64,000 nucleotides of DNA from JANQJA01 sp965267485 (lineage in GTDB: Bacteria > Pseudomonadota > Gammaproteobacteria > Pseudomonadales > Azotimanducaceae). How positions within the stretch are numbered: position 1 is the first letter of the stretch; each line of letters opens with the position of its first letter. Shown in pieces: positions 16,750 through 27,154 of the stretch. The notes beneath the pieces are model-generated. The model did not search any database. It was not told the DNA's origin and saw only the letters and a list, made by a program, of their open reading frames with translations. The stretch is taken from contig OZ254080.1 of NCBI GenBank assembly GCA_965267485.1, forward strand, positions 2,852,001 through 2,916,000. Direction: 5' to 3'. The position numbers were made by a program, and so were the translations under genes.

Positions 16750-17403
16750 TCAGGATGATCGCATGCAATTGAGCATTCTCTTCATCAGTTCAACATCGGC
16801 CCGATTGTGTTCAAGCACCTCTACCCATGCCTTCTTGACACTTCGCGGTGCTGCTATCCAACGAGTTCTGGAATGACTGTATTCCCGTACTGTCCGAAGC
16901 CGTTCCGTAACGCCTCCGGGCACAGCGGGATACTCGAGCTCGAGAGCCTTGGCAACGTCTTGGAGTGACCTAGACCTCGGCTATTCGAACTTGTGCTTCC
17001 TCTGGTTCATCCACCTCTTAGCAACGCGCCTGACATTGACATAGCGTTTGACCAGATTGCGTTCCGTGATGGCTTGGATCATTAATTGTTCATGCTCTGA
17101 GTAAGCAAAAAGCTTTCGACCTCCACTGACTTTCTGGATCAAGTTCTCCAAATATCCGCGTCGGTCTTCGATGAAATGCACTTCATTATCAACACCAGAC
17201 AGTTCAGCGGCCCACCGGTAGGCCCCTGTAAACACTATCTGTTCGAATTTCCCGTTCTCCTCAAGGCCCATGATTCCCATTAGAACGGGAGGTGGGTGTG
17301 CACGGTGTTCATTAGGTGCAAATCCTTCAAAATCGATAAAGCACCCATCCGAGATTTGCCGGTCAGTAGGGAGCAAAGCCTTGGGACGTTTGCGCTGATT
17401 CAT
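16750..17403 (-). pseudogene. Exonuclease-like gene interrupted by an amber codon
   Basis: A 140-residue frame starting at 17403 ends at TAG (16983-16981), but the same frame stays open for another 76 codons to TGA at 16752-16750. Joined, they give a 217-codon protein. The N-terminal CFIDFEGF has the Asp-x-Glu of a DEDD-type 3'-5' exonuclease (RNase_H_2/YprB-like), YSEHEQ sits mid-way, and the part after the TAG holds LQDVAKALELEYP and HNRADVELM, which resembles the late Tyr/His-Asn-x-x-Asp-Val motif. Both halves read as one domain, so a single CAG-to-TAG type change probably broke the gene. Amber suppression or sequence error are alternatives. The family call is tentative. Confidence 0.6.
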
Positions 17404-17416
17404 TCGATGACTTTCA

Positions 17417-18475
17417 TTACGTGGCTTCGGCCAACTTCAAGATTTCATCTACAAGTAAATCCTCTTCATGGGAAAGCGTTCGGCGAGATGAAAAATGCTT
17501 AAAGCCAAAAATCGTCTCAAGACGGTTACGTATCTGATTTGGCCCGCCAATTCGACTTTTCCAGAAACCAAGTACCAAACTCGTTTCGCGAGAATCAGAT
17601 TGCTCAATTTCGTCAAAGATCCTCCAGAGCTCTTCACGCGAAAGCGAACTCTTTACGGGGATCTCTCGCACTTCGCGAAAACGTCGACTCCAAATGGACC
17701 AGACTGCAAGTTCTTCTTGATAGGTTCTAACCTGGCTTCGGTGCGACGCCAATTCTTCCTGCATCTTTGCCGCAACTCGCCGATAACATTCAGCTGCGTG
17801 CTTCATCATCTCAAGCCCCAACTCGGTCCGGTCATCAAGAAATGCAGCGTCTGCCTTTGCCATTAAGGTAAAGAGCCCCTTTCGATCGTAACCTTCAGGA
17901 TAGCTGGGGTCAGGTAAATGGAAGTCTCGTTTCCAGTCGTAGAATTCATCTACTACGCGCGGCTCGATAAGGAGAAGACTATGTCGTGGAGCAACGTTTA
18001 TTGCTGTTGCGTCTTTTCGTCTGTAACCCACCTCCAATACCGCCAGCCCGGTCAGCAACGGAATTGCCGTCTCTGCGTCGAGGTCCTCCAGGTTTTCGTA
18101 GAGAAGTCTCGAAAGCAGGTCTAGGCGTTCTGACTTACCGCTGGAAGATTCAAATGGGTGTTGAAACTCCGCATCACCATTTAGTCGTCGGAGGGCTTTT
18201 TCGACTTGTATAGCGACAGCGATACCTGAGTGATACTCGAGCCGCCCAGCTTTTTTAAAGCGCGCGAGGTCATCAGCCTGCTCGCTTTGCAGCGAGACCG
18301 TCCCATCATCGAAGACCACTATAAACCTGGGAAGAGCATCGCTTCCCGGCTCAGGCAGGTAGGCAGTAATGTCATCAAGATGTTCGACCACGCCCAATTG
18401 AATAAACGGATCGCTGTAAGGGTCCGCCTTGGCGAATCTCCACCCTTGCTCTAGAGCCTGGATACAAACGTCAAT
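17417..18475 (-). CDS. Island protein of unknown function, probable ATT start
   Basis: I do not recognise this family. From TTG at 18397 it would have 326 residues, but the frame stays open and protein-like upstream (CIQALEQGWRFAKADPYSDPF) to a stop at 18523, with no ATG, GTG or TTG. An ATT at 18475 lies 7 bases after AAGGGGGG, an excellent ribosome site, giving 352 residues. The protein has an N-terminal region with RFIVVFDDGTVSL, a mostly helical centre (LLTGLAVLEVGYRRKD) and a charged coiled-coil-like part (KMQEELASHRSQVRTYQEELAVW). It is soluble. It begins 24 bases after the helicase stop on the same strand, and the exonuclease-like gene follows 14 bases later, so the three form one transcription unit. 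Confidence 0.55.
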   Translation of the reverse strand: MDVCIQALEQGWRFAKADPYSDPFIQLGVVEHLDDITAYLPEPGSDALPRFIVVFDDGTVSLQSEQADDLARFKKAGRLEYHSGIAVAIQVEKALRRLNGDAEFQHPFESSSGKSERLDLLSRLLYENLEDLDAETAIPLLTGLAVLEVGYRRKDATAINVAPRHSLLLIEPRVVDEFYDWKRDFHLPDPSYPEGYDRKGLFTLMAKADAAFLDDRTELGLEMMKHAAECYRRVAAKMQEELASHRSQVRTYQEELAVWSIWSRRFREVREIPVKSSLSREELWRIFDEIEQSDSRETSLVLGFWKSRIGGPNQIRNRLETIFGFKHFSSRRTLSHEEDLLVDEILKLAEAT

Positions 18476-18498
18476 CGCGCAACCCCCCTTCCGATTTA

Positions 18499-21400
18499 CT
18501 AGGCCAGACAGTACCGGCCGTCAGTCACGTTTAAAACCTGTCGTCTCGAAAGCTGATCGATACGTTTTTCAACCAATTCCGACGCGTTGCCTGTAGCACG
18601 TTTGAATCCCAACAAACGCAATGCATCGGAAACCAACTCTCCTTTCTCGATCTCAATCGATTGTCGCACGACTTCAACGATCGCGGCCTCCCACTCCTCC
18701 GGAGCAACGTAGTTCACCTTTCTTTCTGCGGTCTCAAGGCCAGAGCGATCACGGAAGGGGAATTCACGCTGGTCCTTTCGATACAAAAAAACCCCACGGT
18801 TCTCAAACAGACCGCTTCTCGTACCCGCAGAGATTGCCCCCTGAATCGACTCCTGAACCCGGCGGCCCGCGCGGTTGATTCCGTATGCATCCAATAGACG
18901 GCGCGTCACCTGCTCGATGTGTACCGGAGATTCAGCATCGACGACCCGCGCGACAAGACGAGCCAGCGTGGCGGCTGGTTCCGCATGAATCTCATTACGC
19001 GGCCCGCCATCGATTTGAAGAGAAGAAACCCGGTAGTGGACAGCAGGAACATCCGCGTCGGCGATCGCCGGCTCCTCTCTCTCGATAGTCAAACGTTGAG
19101 CTGAGGGCGGCGACGGATGGACTCTTGCCGGTTGAGACTTCGCTTCCTCAATCGCCTTTTTGATCCGCTCGGTCTCTGCGTAGGGATTTCGGAACCAATC
19201 GGTACTCCAGACTCGATGGAAGCACCACCCAAGTCCCTCGAGTACTGACTGGCGTAGCCGGTCACGATCTCGTGCAGAACGCGAACTATGGTAGGCGGCC
19301 CCATCGCATTCAATAGCAAGCAGATATCTGCCGGGCTTATCCGGGTCCCTGACCGCCAGGTCGATGAAATAACCCGCTGTGCCTACCTGGGGCTCGATGT
19401 CGTACCCCTCGCTTCTCAGCGCGCCGATCACCTCCTCCTCGAACGGCGAGTCAGGCTCTTTTCCGGTCTCTTCAGGAATGTCGAGCTGACGATCCTCCGC
19501 GTATTTCAGAAAGTGTTTGAGTGCACGGACGCCAAATGGGCTGGACGCAGTGACCTGCAGATCGTCCGCCCTGAAGTTCGAGAACACATGCATTACCTGC
19601 TTCGCGCGCGAAATAAGTACGTTAAGTCGCCGCTGTCCACCATCTCGATTAACGGGACCAAAGCTCGAACTCAGCCGGCCATGCGCATCCTTGCCGTAAC
19701 CAATACTGATCATGATCACATCGCGCTCATCACCCTGGACATTTTCAAGATTCTTCACGAAAAACGGCTCTTCGGGGTGATCGGCAAAGAATTCTTCTGC
19801 CGCGTCATCCAGGCGGCGCAGTTGGTCGACATGGAAGATAATGCTGTCACGCTGAGCTGTGCTGAACGCCACAACACCGAGCGTCAGATGCGGCTGCTCC
19901 CGGGAATGCCTCATGATGGCTTCCGCCACAGCCTTCGCCTCTTCCTTGTTCGTGCGAGACTTGCCACGGTCGTAGACCGTGTCGGGCAAGTGATGCAGAT
20001 GCAGACCGGTGGCATCGGGGTTGGCCCCGGCACTTGGGAATACGATAAGTTTGTTCTCATAGAACTCATAGTTCGATACCGCGATCAGCGACTCATGCCG
20101 GCTCCGGTAGTGCCACTGCAGCATTGACTGCGGCGCTCCTTTGGAGAGGAACAGACCAAGTACGCTTTCGATGTCGCCCGTTGCGGATTCCTCATCGTCA
20201 TCGCCCTCATAGCCTCGACCAAAGAAGTCCGTTGGCGGCATCTGCTTCGTGTCGCCGACGACAATAACCTGCTTGCCCCTGGCGATTGCACCAAAAGCAT
20301 CGACCGTTTTGACCTGGGAAGCCTCGTCGAAGATCACCACGTCGAACTGCAGCGAACCAGGCGCGAGGTACTGTGCGATGGACATTGGACTCATCATAAA
20401 GACAGGCTTGAACGTCTGGATTGCCTTGCCAGCCTGCTGGATCAACTTGCGAATCGGCAAATGAGCGCGTTTTTTGTTCAACTCATGATTGATGATGCCG
20501 ATCTGACCGCTCCCACCCATCCGCGGGATACTTTCGTAGTGCTGGACCGCCAATCGCCCCTGAGCGTGAACCATCTGCAGTTCATCAAGCGATCTGAAGC
20601 GGTCCAGCTGGGTCTGGTGCGCGGTTCGATCAAACTGCCTGATAGCCGGCCGATTCTCGTAGGCATCATTCACAAGCCCTTCGTAAAAGCTAAGCTTTAA
20701 GGCGTCAACTAATGCGTCTCCGGAGAGCGGCCAATCATTAATGGCTTCTACGAGAAATGCGAGATCGTGTTCGTCCAACTGGTCCTGTAGCTGTCGGTAG
20801 CGGACTTGCTGATAGATTTGATCGACGTTCTCGTGCCACTCGCTTAAGTCAGCGCGCAGCTGCGCAAGACTTATCTCATCACTCGCAACATCCGGTACTT
20901 CGAGCTGCTGATTGATCTCTGTAACGCGGCGGGCAAGTTGATCGGTGAGATCAACAATCGTGGAAGCTTCCTGATCCAATCCCTCCCGATCAAGCTCGCC
21001 AGATAGAAACTCGACGATCGCTTCGGGAACATCGCCCTGTCCGATGTCGTCGTATAGCTGGATAATCCAGTCGCTTACCAGCGCAAGAACTTCCCAATCC
21101 GAATCCAGCTCTTGCCACTGGCTGCCAAACAGGGTTTCTCCGAGCTCGCGATGTTTAGAGAAAAGTGCCTCAGCTGATTGAGCATCAAGTAGGCGATCCA
21201 CCACGGCCAGGCAGGCCGCATCATCGCCGGGCAGATCTGTCCTGCTGAGTCCTAGAAGGTCTTTCCTGGCCTTACGGTAGGACCCGATAAAGAAGCGATA
21301 CCACTTGCCGCCATAGGCTCTGAAGGCCTGCCGCGATGGAACCAAATCTGCTTTCCATGCGGCATCGATTAACACCTCACTGAGCGCCAGCTTCGCATCG

Positions 21401-22460
21401 CTGACTGTCCGCCCGGACCGCAAGAGCTGTCGAATATCATCGCGGCGTTTCTGCCATTCGCCACGGTTGATGGCGACATCCTCGAGATGCGGAGCCTCGA
21501 ACGCTCGCTGCGCTGCGCGCGCGATTGCCTTGCACTCCCCGACTGTTCTCGGCAACGACAAGCCCAACCGATCACAAAGCGCACCAACCCGTTGCAGCAA
21601 GTCATCAAGCACCTTTTGACCTCGCTCAATGTCATCGCTGAGGTTCGCCTGTTGTGTCGGAGAAAAGGCTCTGCGCTGGCTGGCGAAGAACGGGTTAGCT
21701 GAGGGCTTCCCGGCTCCATCAATGTGCCGCGAAACCTCTTCGAGCAGATCCAGCCGCATTCGAAGGTCAGATGCACTCCAATCCTTCATTGGCGCAAATT
21801 CGAATCGCGGTAGTTCCTCGTGCTTGCGCTTCAGCTGAAGACAAAATCCGAGCGCGTCGACAAAACTCACTCCGGATTTCAGGATGGGCTTGTTCGCCTC
21901 ACGGCAATAGGCATTGAGTCGATCGCGTGCTTGCCTGAGCGCATTCAGATCATCCGCACCGTCATCAACCTGCGGCTTCCCGAGCTTCAGCGTTCGCCCA
22001 AGCTCCTGAATCACCGCCTTTTTGTTGCTCTTATGGCTGTGCAGCTCAAGCACCGCATCGCCAATATGCACTTCATCAAGGCGCCGCTTAACGACCTCGA
22101 GCGCAGCCATCTTCTCAGCCACAAACAGGACAGTTTTGCCGACACCAAGACATTCGGCGATGATGTTAGTGATCGTCTGTGACTTGCCGGTGCCCGGCGG
22201 TCCCTGAATCACCATGTGCTTGCCCGTCATCGCTTCCAGAGCGGCGACAGTCTGGGTGGAATCCGCATCCTTGACGAAATGGATATCCGCAGGGTCCACC
22301 TGATCGTCTACATCTTCGTTCTTGGCAAAGCGCGGCTCTGCTTCGGGGAAGCCTTCACCGAGAAGCGCACCAATCACCTCATGATCGACCAGCCCCTGAT
22401 CTTCGGGCCAAAGGGTCTCATCAAGATCCTTGTACATCCGGAACTTGCCAAAAGAAAAGA
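18499..22460 (-). pseudogene. DUF4011-type helicase-nuclease, 3' part (IS-disrupted)
   Basis: The C-terminal 1318 or so codons of a large SF1 helicase, cut from its N-terminus by an ISL3 element. The first residues after the break are SFGKFRMYKDLD. Walker A reads GPPGTGKSQT, Walker B VVIFDEASQV with the following VVGDTKQMPPTDFF, and motifs of the second RecA domain include NVQGDERDVIMISIGYG. After this comes a Vsr/MTES_1575-like nuclease domain (SPFEEEVIGALRSEGYDIEPQVG, then IECDGAAYHSS), and a DUF3320-like tail ending at 18499. This arrangement is known from large helicase-nuclease proteins that are common near restriction systems and are suspected defence proteins. Without the N-terminal DUF4011 part it is probably inactive. 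Confidence 0.8.
22453..22460. repeat. IS target-site duplication, left copy
   Basis: AGAAAAGA, identical to 23764-23771. The 8-bp length fits ISL3-family insertions. Confidence 0.85.
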
Positions 22461-23763
22461 GGTTCAATGCGTTATAGAGGGATTTGATTAGAGGCGTACG
22501 GCAAATCAGTTTAGGTTGTTTGTACCACCAAATAACCGCTGAGATGCCGACGCCATGTTCGATGCTACGTTTCCTTTCGTCTGCTGGGAAGGCTTCGTCC
22601 CACTTTCGAGCTCGATCCTCTCGTCCAGAGAGTGCCTGATCAAACTGGGCCCTGCTCCTGGATATTCGCCCCGATGCTCGGTCTGTGGCGGTGTCTGTAG
22701 CCGGATTCACGATACCAGCGTACGCCGAGTCAGGGATCGCGACCTGTTTGAGTACCGGGTGTGGCTGGAGGTCCCCGTCAGACGGGTCCAGTGTCAACGT
22801 TGTGGTGTCCGCCGTGAGCAGTTGGACTGGTTGGCGCCACGCTCTCGCATCACATTGCGCTTGCGCCGGTATGTCGAGGTACTGCTCGATCTCATGACGA
22901 TCAAACATGTCGCTGAGCTGACCGGGCTTCACTGGCACACGATCAAGGCCATCGACAAGGCACGCCTTGCCAGGGACCTGCCTGAACCGGATCTCAGCCG
23001 TGTGCGATACCTCGTCATGGACGAGTTTGCCTTGTTCAAGGGGCATCGCTACGCCACCGTTGTGATGGACGCAGAACGGACACAGGTGTTGTGGGTCGGA
23101 GAAGGCCGTTCCCGGGAGGCCATCAGGCCGTTCTTCGTCTGGCTGGGTGAGTACTGCGAGCAGATTGAAGCCGTCGCAATGGACATGAATACGGCGATGG
23201 ATCTGGAAGTCCAGGCACACTGCCCGAACGCGCAGATCGTTTACGACCTGTTTCACGTCGTTGCCAAGTTCGGCCGTGAAGTCGTTGACCGTGTACGTGT
23301 CGACCAAGCCAATCAATTACGGCATGACAAGCCGGCACGACGGGCCATCAAACGCTCACGATGGCTCTTGTTGCGAAACCCGGAGAACCTGCAGCCGCAA
23401 CAGGCGGTAGATCTTGATGAACTGCTCGCGATAAACCAGCCGTTGATGGTGGTTTACCTGATGAAGGCGCAGCTCAAGGAACTCTGGTATGCGCACAGCG
23501 AGCCCGCTGCCCGCTGGCGCTGGGCACAGTGGTTTCAACAAGCCCTGGCAAGCGGTATTGCTCCTCTCGTCCAGTTCGCTAACCGCCTCAAACCCTACGC
23601 CGAGGGCATCATCGCGAGTGCGACTTATCGTTTGAACACCAGCGTGCTTGAGGGCATCAACAATCGAATCAAGGTCATCAAGAGGATGGCGTATGGGTTC
23701 CGGGATACGGACTACTTCTTCCTCAAAATCAAAGCCGCCTTCCCCGGCAAAATGCGATGAACC
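22461..23763 (+). mobile_element. ISL3-family insertion sequence (1303 bp)
   Basis: The ends start GGTTCAATGCGTTAT on the left and, read inward from the right, GGTTCATCGCATTTT, imperfect inverted repeats with the first six bases identical. Both sides carry the 8-bp direct repeat AGAAAAGA. The single gene fills most of the element. Removing the element and one repeat copy joins the flanking helicase fragments exactly in frame (241 + 1318 codons), which fixes the ends to the base. Confidence 0.9.
22555..23760 (+). CDS. ISL3-family transposase
   Basis: A 401-residue transposase. The N-terminal zinc-binding region has CSVCGGVCSRIHD and CQRCGVRREQLDW, followed by a helix-turn-helix region around HVAELTGLHWHTIKAIDK. 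The catalytic DDE triad is seen as Asp in YLVMDEFALFKGHRY, Asp in VAMDMNTAMD and Glu in LEGINNRIKVIKRMAYGFRD. It is complete, so the element may still move. It reads opposite to the helicase it interrupts and stops three bases before the right end of the element. Confidence 0.95.
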   Translation: MFDATFPFVCWEGFVPLSSSILSSRECLIKLGPAPGYSPRCSVCGGVCSRIHDTSVRRVRDRDLFEYRVWLEVPVRRVQCQRCGVRREQLDWLAPRSRITLRLRRYVEVLLDLMTIKHVAELTGLHWHTIKAIDKARLARDLPEPDLSRVRYLVMDEFALFKGHRYATVVMDAERTQVLWVGEGRSREAIRPFFVWLGEYCEQIEAVAMDMNTAMDLEVQAHCPNAQIVYDLFHVVAKFGREVVDRVRVDQANQLRHDKPARRAIKRSRWLLLRNPENLQPQQAVDLDELLAINQPLMVVYLMKAQLKELWYAHSEPAARWRWAQWFQQALASGIAPLVQFANRLKPYAEGIIASATYRLNTSVLEGINNRIKVIKRMAYGFRDTDYFFLKIKAAFPGKMR

Positions 23764-23771
23764 AGAAAAGA
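23764..23771. repeat. IS target-site duplication, right copy
   Basis: AGAAAAGA, matching 22453-22460, directly outside the right IS end. Confidence 0.85.
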
Positions 23772-24486
23772 AGCCGAGCTGAATTGCATTCGCATGAACC
23801 CGCCAGCGCGGCTTATTCGATATCGCGGTTTCAATCTCGCTGAAATAATCGTCAACAGCTTCAAGACCGTCTTCACCAAAAGCGGGAAATACCAGCCCGA
23901 ACTCGGCTTTGAGCTTGGCCTCCAGCGAGAGGTTCGGCTCAAGATCCTCTCCCGTGTAGGCAATTTTGAAGGCTTCCCTGGCGGTGCCCCGGTTAATCTC
24001 GACCGGAAGCATGACGAGAGGTGCATTGCGCGACTGCTGCGCGTTGTCGTCTTCAAACCACTCCAGAAAGCCAAGCGCGAGGTAGAGAACGTTGATGCCC
24101 TGCTCTTCAATAAAGCCGCGGGCCTCTGCATGGATCTTAAGCAGCGTTTTCTCAAGCACATCGGCAGTTCGACGGGTTTGCAGGCGAGTATCGATATGCC
24201 GGCTGGCTGGGCCATCATCGCTGGCGCTTTCTTCGAAGATCTCGTCGAAGTCGAGCTCCATTTCCTCGACCTCTTCAACCATCGCTGCCTGGGACTCCGG
24301 CAATGGCAGAAAGCTCATTGCCTTCTGATCGGCAACAAGGCACTTGAAGACTTCCGCCGATAGCTCATCGACAATTTCCAGCGAACGCGCCGTGCTTCGG
24401 AAATTCAGGAGGGCATTTCTGAGCCCGAGATCAAGCAGTTCCTTGCGGCTGATCTCAAGCTTTTGATTCAACACTTCGGCATTCAC
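23764..24486 (-). pseudogene. DUF4011-type helicase-nuclease, 5' part (IS-disrupted)
   Basis: The 241 N-terminal codons of the split helicase gene, from ATG at 24486 to the end of the target repeat. It has the DUF4011 opening with SRKELLDLGLRNALLNFR, an acidic linker (VEEVEEMELDFDEIFEES), and a strand-helix region APLVMLPVEINRGTAREAF, ending at AIQLGFFS directly before the insertion. In the intact protein this continues as FGKFRMYKDLD in the 3' part. Read past the break, the frame runs about 135 codons antisense to the transposase, which would give a useless tail. The full protein would have had 1558 residues. Confidence 0.85.
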
Positions 24487-24719
24487 AGCGTTCTATCTTG
24501 TTTCGTTGGGATGCCAAGGCACCAGTCAATTGAGCAAAAAAATAATCAAATTCAACGCTAGCGGCATTCAACCCGAGTGTATTCGATTTGGAATCGGGCA
24601 TCGAATGCACCCTTGCTGGCTCAGGCATTTCAATGCATTTCTCAGCGTTTGAGACTTCTTGAGCCCTGATAATAAGATGTTCGCCACGCAATACAGTCGC
24701 AATCAAGGAATCTCTGCAA

Positions 24720-27134
24720 GTGGCAATCAAAAAATCTGCACTCTACGCCTCACTCTGGGCCAGCTGCGACGAGCTGCGGGGCGGCATGGATGCCTCCCAG
24801 TACAAGGATTACATCCTGACCCTGCTCTTTGTGAAGTACGTCTCGGACAAGGCAAAGCGCGAATCCCGCTACCTCATCGACGTACCCAAGAGCGCCTCAT
24901 TCGATGAGATGACCAAGCTCAGGGGCGACAAGGAGATTGGCGACAAAATAAACAAAATCATCGGCAAGCTGGCGGAAGAGAACGACCTCAAGGGCGTGAT
25001 CGACATTGCCGACTTCAACGATGAGGACAAGCTCGGCAAGGGCAAGGCGATGGTCGACCGCCTGTCCAACCTCGTGGGCATCTTCGAGGGGCTGGATCTC
25101 TCGGCCAATCGGGCAGATGGCGATGACCTGCTAGGCGACGCCTATGAGTACCTGATGCGCCACTTCGCGACCGAGTCCGGCAAGTCCAAGGGTCAATTCT
25201 ATACCCCGGCAGAGGTTTCCCGGATTCTGGCCAAGGTCATTGGCATTACGGACTCAACCCCCCAGCACGCGACAGTGTATGACCCCGCCTGTGGTTCCGG
25301 CTCACTGTTGCTGAAAGTCGCCGACGAGGCCCCCAGCGGGCTGTCGATCTTCGGGCAGGAGATGGACAACGCCACAGCTGCCCTCGCCCGCATGAATATG
25401 ATCCTGCACGACAACGTGACCGCCAAGATCTGGCAGGACAACACGCTGGCCAACCCCCACTGGAAGGACGCTGCCGGTGCACTGCAGACGTTCGACTTTG
25501 CCGTGATGAACCCGCCGTTCTCGGTCAAGAGCTGGACCAACGGCGTCAATGTCAACGATGACGAGTTTGATCGATTTGAATACGGCGTCCCGCCCGAGAA
25601 GAACGGCGACTATGCCTTCCTGCTGCATGTCCTCAAATCGCTGAAGAGCACCGGCAAGGCAGCCATCATCCTGCCGCACGGCGTGCTGTTCCGCGGCAAC
25701 AAGGAAGCCGACATCCGCGAGCGCATCATCCGCCAGGGTTACATCAAGGGCATCATCGGCCTGCCGGCCAACCTGTTTTATGGCACAGGCATCCCCGCCT
25801 GCATCATCGTGATGGACAAGGAACACGCCAGCAGCCGCAAAGGCATCTTCATGATCGACGCGAGCAAGGGATTCATGAAGGATGGCAACAAGAACCGGCT
25901 GCGCAGTCGAGACCTGCACAAGATCGTCGACGTATTCAATGCCCAGGCCGACGTAGAGCGATACAGCCGCATGGTCAGCACCAAAGAGATCGCGGAAAAC
26001 GACTACAACCTCAACATCCCCCGCTACATTGATGCCAGCGAGCCAGAAGATCTGCACGATCTGTCGGCCCACCTTTCCGGTGGCATCCCCAATCGTGATA
26101 TCGACGCCCTGGAGGAATACTGGACCGTCTTCCCAAACATGCGTCAGGCACTCTTCAAGCAAGCGAGAAAAGGCTACAGCGAACCCCGACTGGCGCCCGC
26201 AGAGGTCAAGCGCACGATTCTCGAGCATGAAGAGTTCAAAGACTTCGCGAAACAGGGTCAGCGGCTGCTCAACAAATGGGCAGAGCAAGTCGCGCTGGCT
26301 GAAATCAAAGTCGGCGACGCACCCAAAGACATCATCCACAACAATTCAGAGGCGCTCCTAAAGACCTATGCCAACGCCGATTTGTTGGACCAGTACGGCA
26401 TCTACCAGATCCTGATGGACTACTGGGCCGATACCATGCAGGACGACGTGTACGTCATCACTCAGGATGGCTGGGACGCTGGCAAGGTGATCCGGGAGTT
26501 GGTCGTGAACAGCGGCCAGAAGCTGAAGGAAACACCCGACCTGACCATCGGCCGCGTGAAATACAAGGCCGAGATTATTCCACCTGACCTCATCACGGCT
26601 CGATTCTTTGCTGAAGAGAAAGCGCAGCTGGAATCACTGCAGACCGAGCTCGATGGCCTAAGCCAGGAACTAGAAGCCTACATCGAGGAGCACGGCGGAG
26701 AAGAAGGCCTCCTCGCAGATGCACAGACAGACACCGGCAAGGTCACCAAAGCGAGCGTCACGACCCGACTGCGCGAAGCGGCAGATGATGAAGAAATCCA
26801 GGCACTGAAGGAGGTCAAGAAACTGATCGATTCAGAAGGCACAAAGAAGAAGGCAATCAAAGCTGAAGAGGAAGCTTTGGACAAGCAAGTTCTGGCTAAA
26901 TACCCGAACCTGACCACCGATGAAATCAAAACGCTAGTAGTGGAAGACAAGTGGCAAGCCACGTTAAGAGCAGACATCCAGGCAGAGATTGAGCGCGTGA
27001 CACAGCAGCTTGCAAACCGGCTGAAGGAGTTAGAGGAGCGATATGAGGAACCCCTGCCAGACCTAACGCACGAGGTTGACGCATTGAGCCGCAAGGTTGA
27101 CATGCACCTAAAGGCGATGGGGTTGGAGTGGTAA
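24720..27134 (+). CDS. hsdM: Type I restriction-modification methyltransferase subunit
   Basis: An 804-residue N6-adenine methyltransferase subunit of a type I system. It forms the methylase with HsdS and uses S-adenosylmethionine. Residues 1-150 are the HsdM N-terminal helical domain; the SAM motif DPACGSGSLLLKVADEA lies near 183 and the catalytic motif NPPF near 263. It is longer than the classical 500-530 residues: beyond about 470 it carries an extra helical part, and 620-800 is strongly charged and coiled-coil-like. The GTG start has AAGGA 9 bases upstream. It heads the hsd operon, divergent from the broken helicase, with 233 bases of AT-rich spacer that should hold its promoter. Confidence 0.93.
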   Translation: MAIKKSALYASLWASCDELRGGMDASQYKDYILTLLFVKYVSDKAKRESRYLIDVPKSASFDEMTKLRGDKEIGDKINKIIGKLAEENDLKGVIDIADFNDEDKLGKGKAMVDRLSNLVGIFEGLDLSANRADGDDLLGDAYEYLMRHFATESGKSKGQFYTPAEVSRILAKVIGITDSTPQHATVYDPACGSGSLLLKVADEAPSGLSIFGQEMDNATAALARMNMILHDNVTAKIWQDNTLANPHWKDAAGALQTFDFAVMNPPFSVKSWTNGVNVNDDEFDRFEYGVPPEKNGDYAFLLHVLKSLKSTGKAAIILPHGVLFRGNKEADIRERIIRQGYIKGIIGLPANLFYGTGIPACIIVMDKEHASSRKGIFMIDASKGFMKDGNKNRLRSRDLHKIVDVFNAQADVERYSRMVSTKEIAENDYNLNIPRYIDASEPEDLHDLSAHLSGGIPNRDIDALEEYWTVFPNMRQALFKQARKGYSEPRLAPAEVKRTILEHEEFKDFAKQGQRLLNKWAEQVALAEIKVGDAPKDIIHNNSEALLKTYANADLLDQYGIYQILMDYWADTMQDDVYVITQDGWDAGKVIRELVVNSGQKLKETPDLTIGRVKYKAEIIPPDLITARFFAEEKAQLESLQTELDGLSQELEAYIEEHGGEEGLLADAQTDTGKVTKASVTTRLREAADDEEIQALKEVKKLIDSEGTKKKAIKAEEEALDKQVLAKYPNLTTDEIKTLVVEDKWQATLRADIQAEIERVTQQLANRLKELEERYEEPLPDLTHEVDALSRKVDMHLKAMGLEW

Positions 27135-27154
27135 CTTTGGAGCGGAAGCCATCC

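Noticed and set aside
22461..23316. N-terminal 285 codons of an apparent 1605-residue minus-strand protein reaching to 23316
   Set aside because: They are antisense to the ISL3 transposase. The true helicase sequence starts at the IS junction (22460) and its N-terminus is at 23764-24486.
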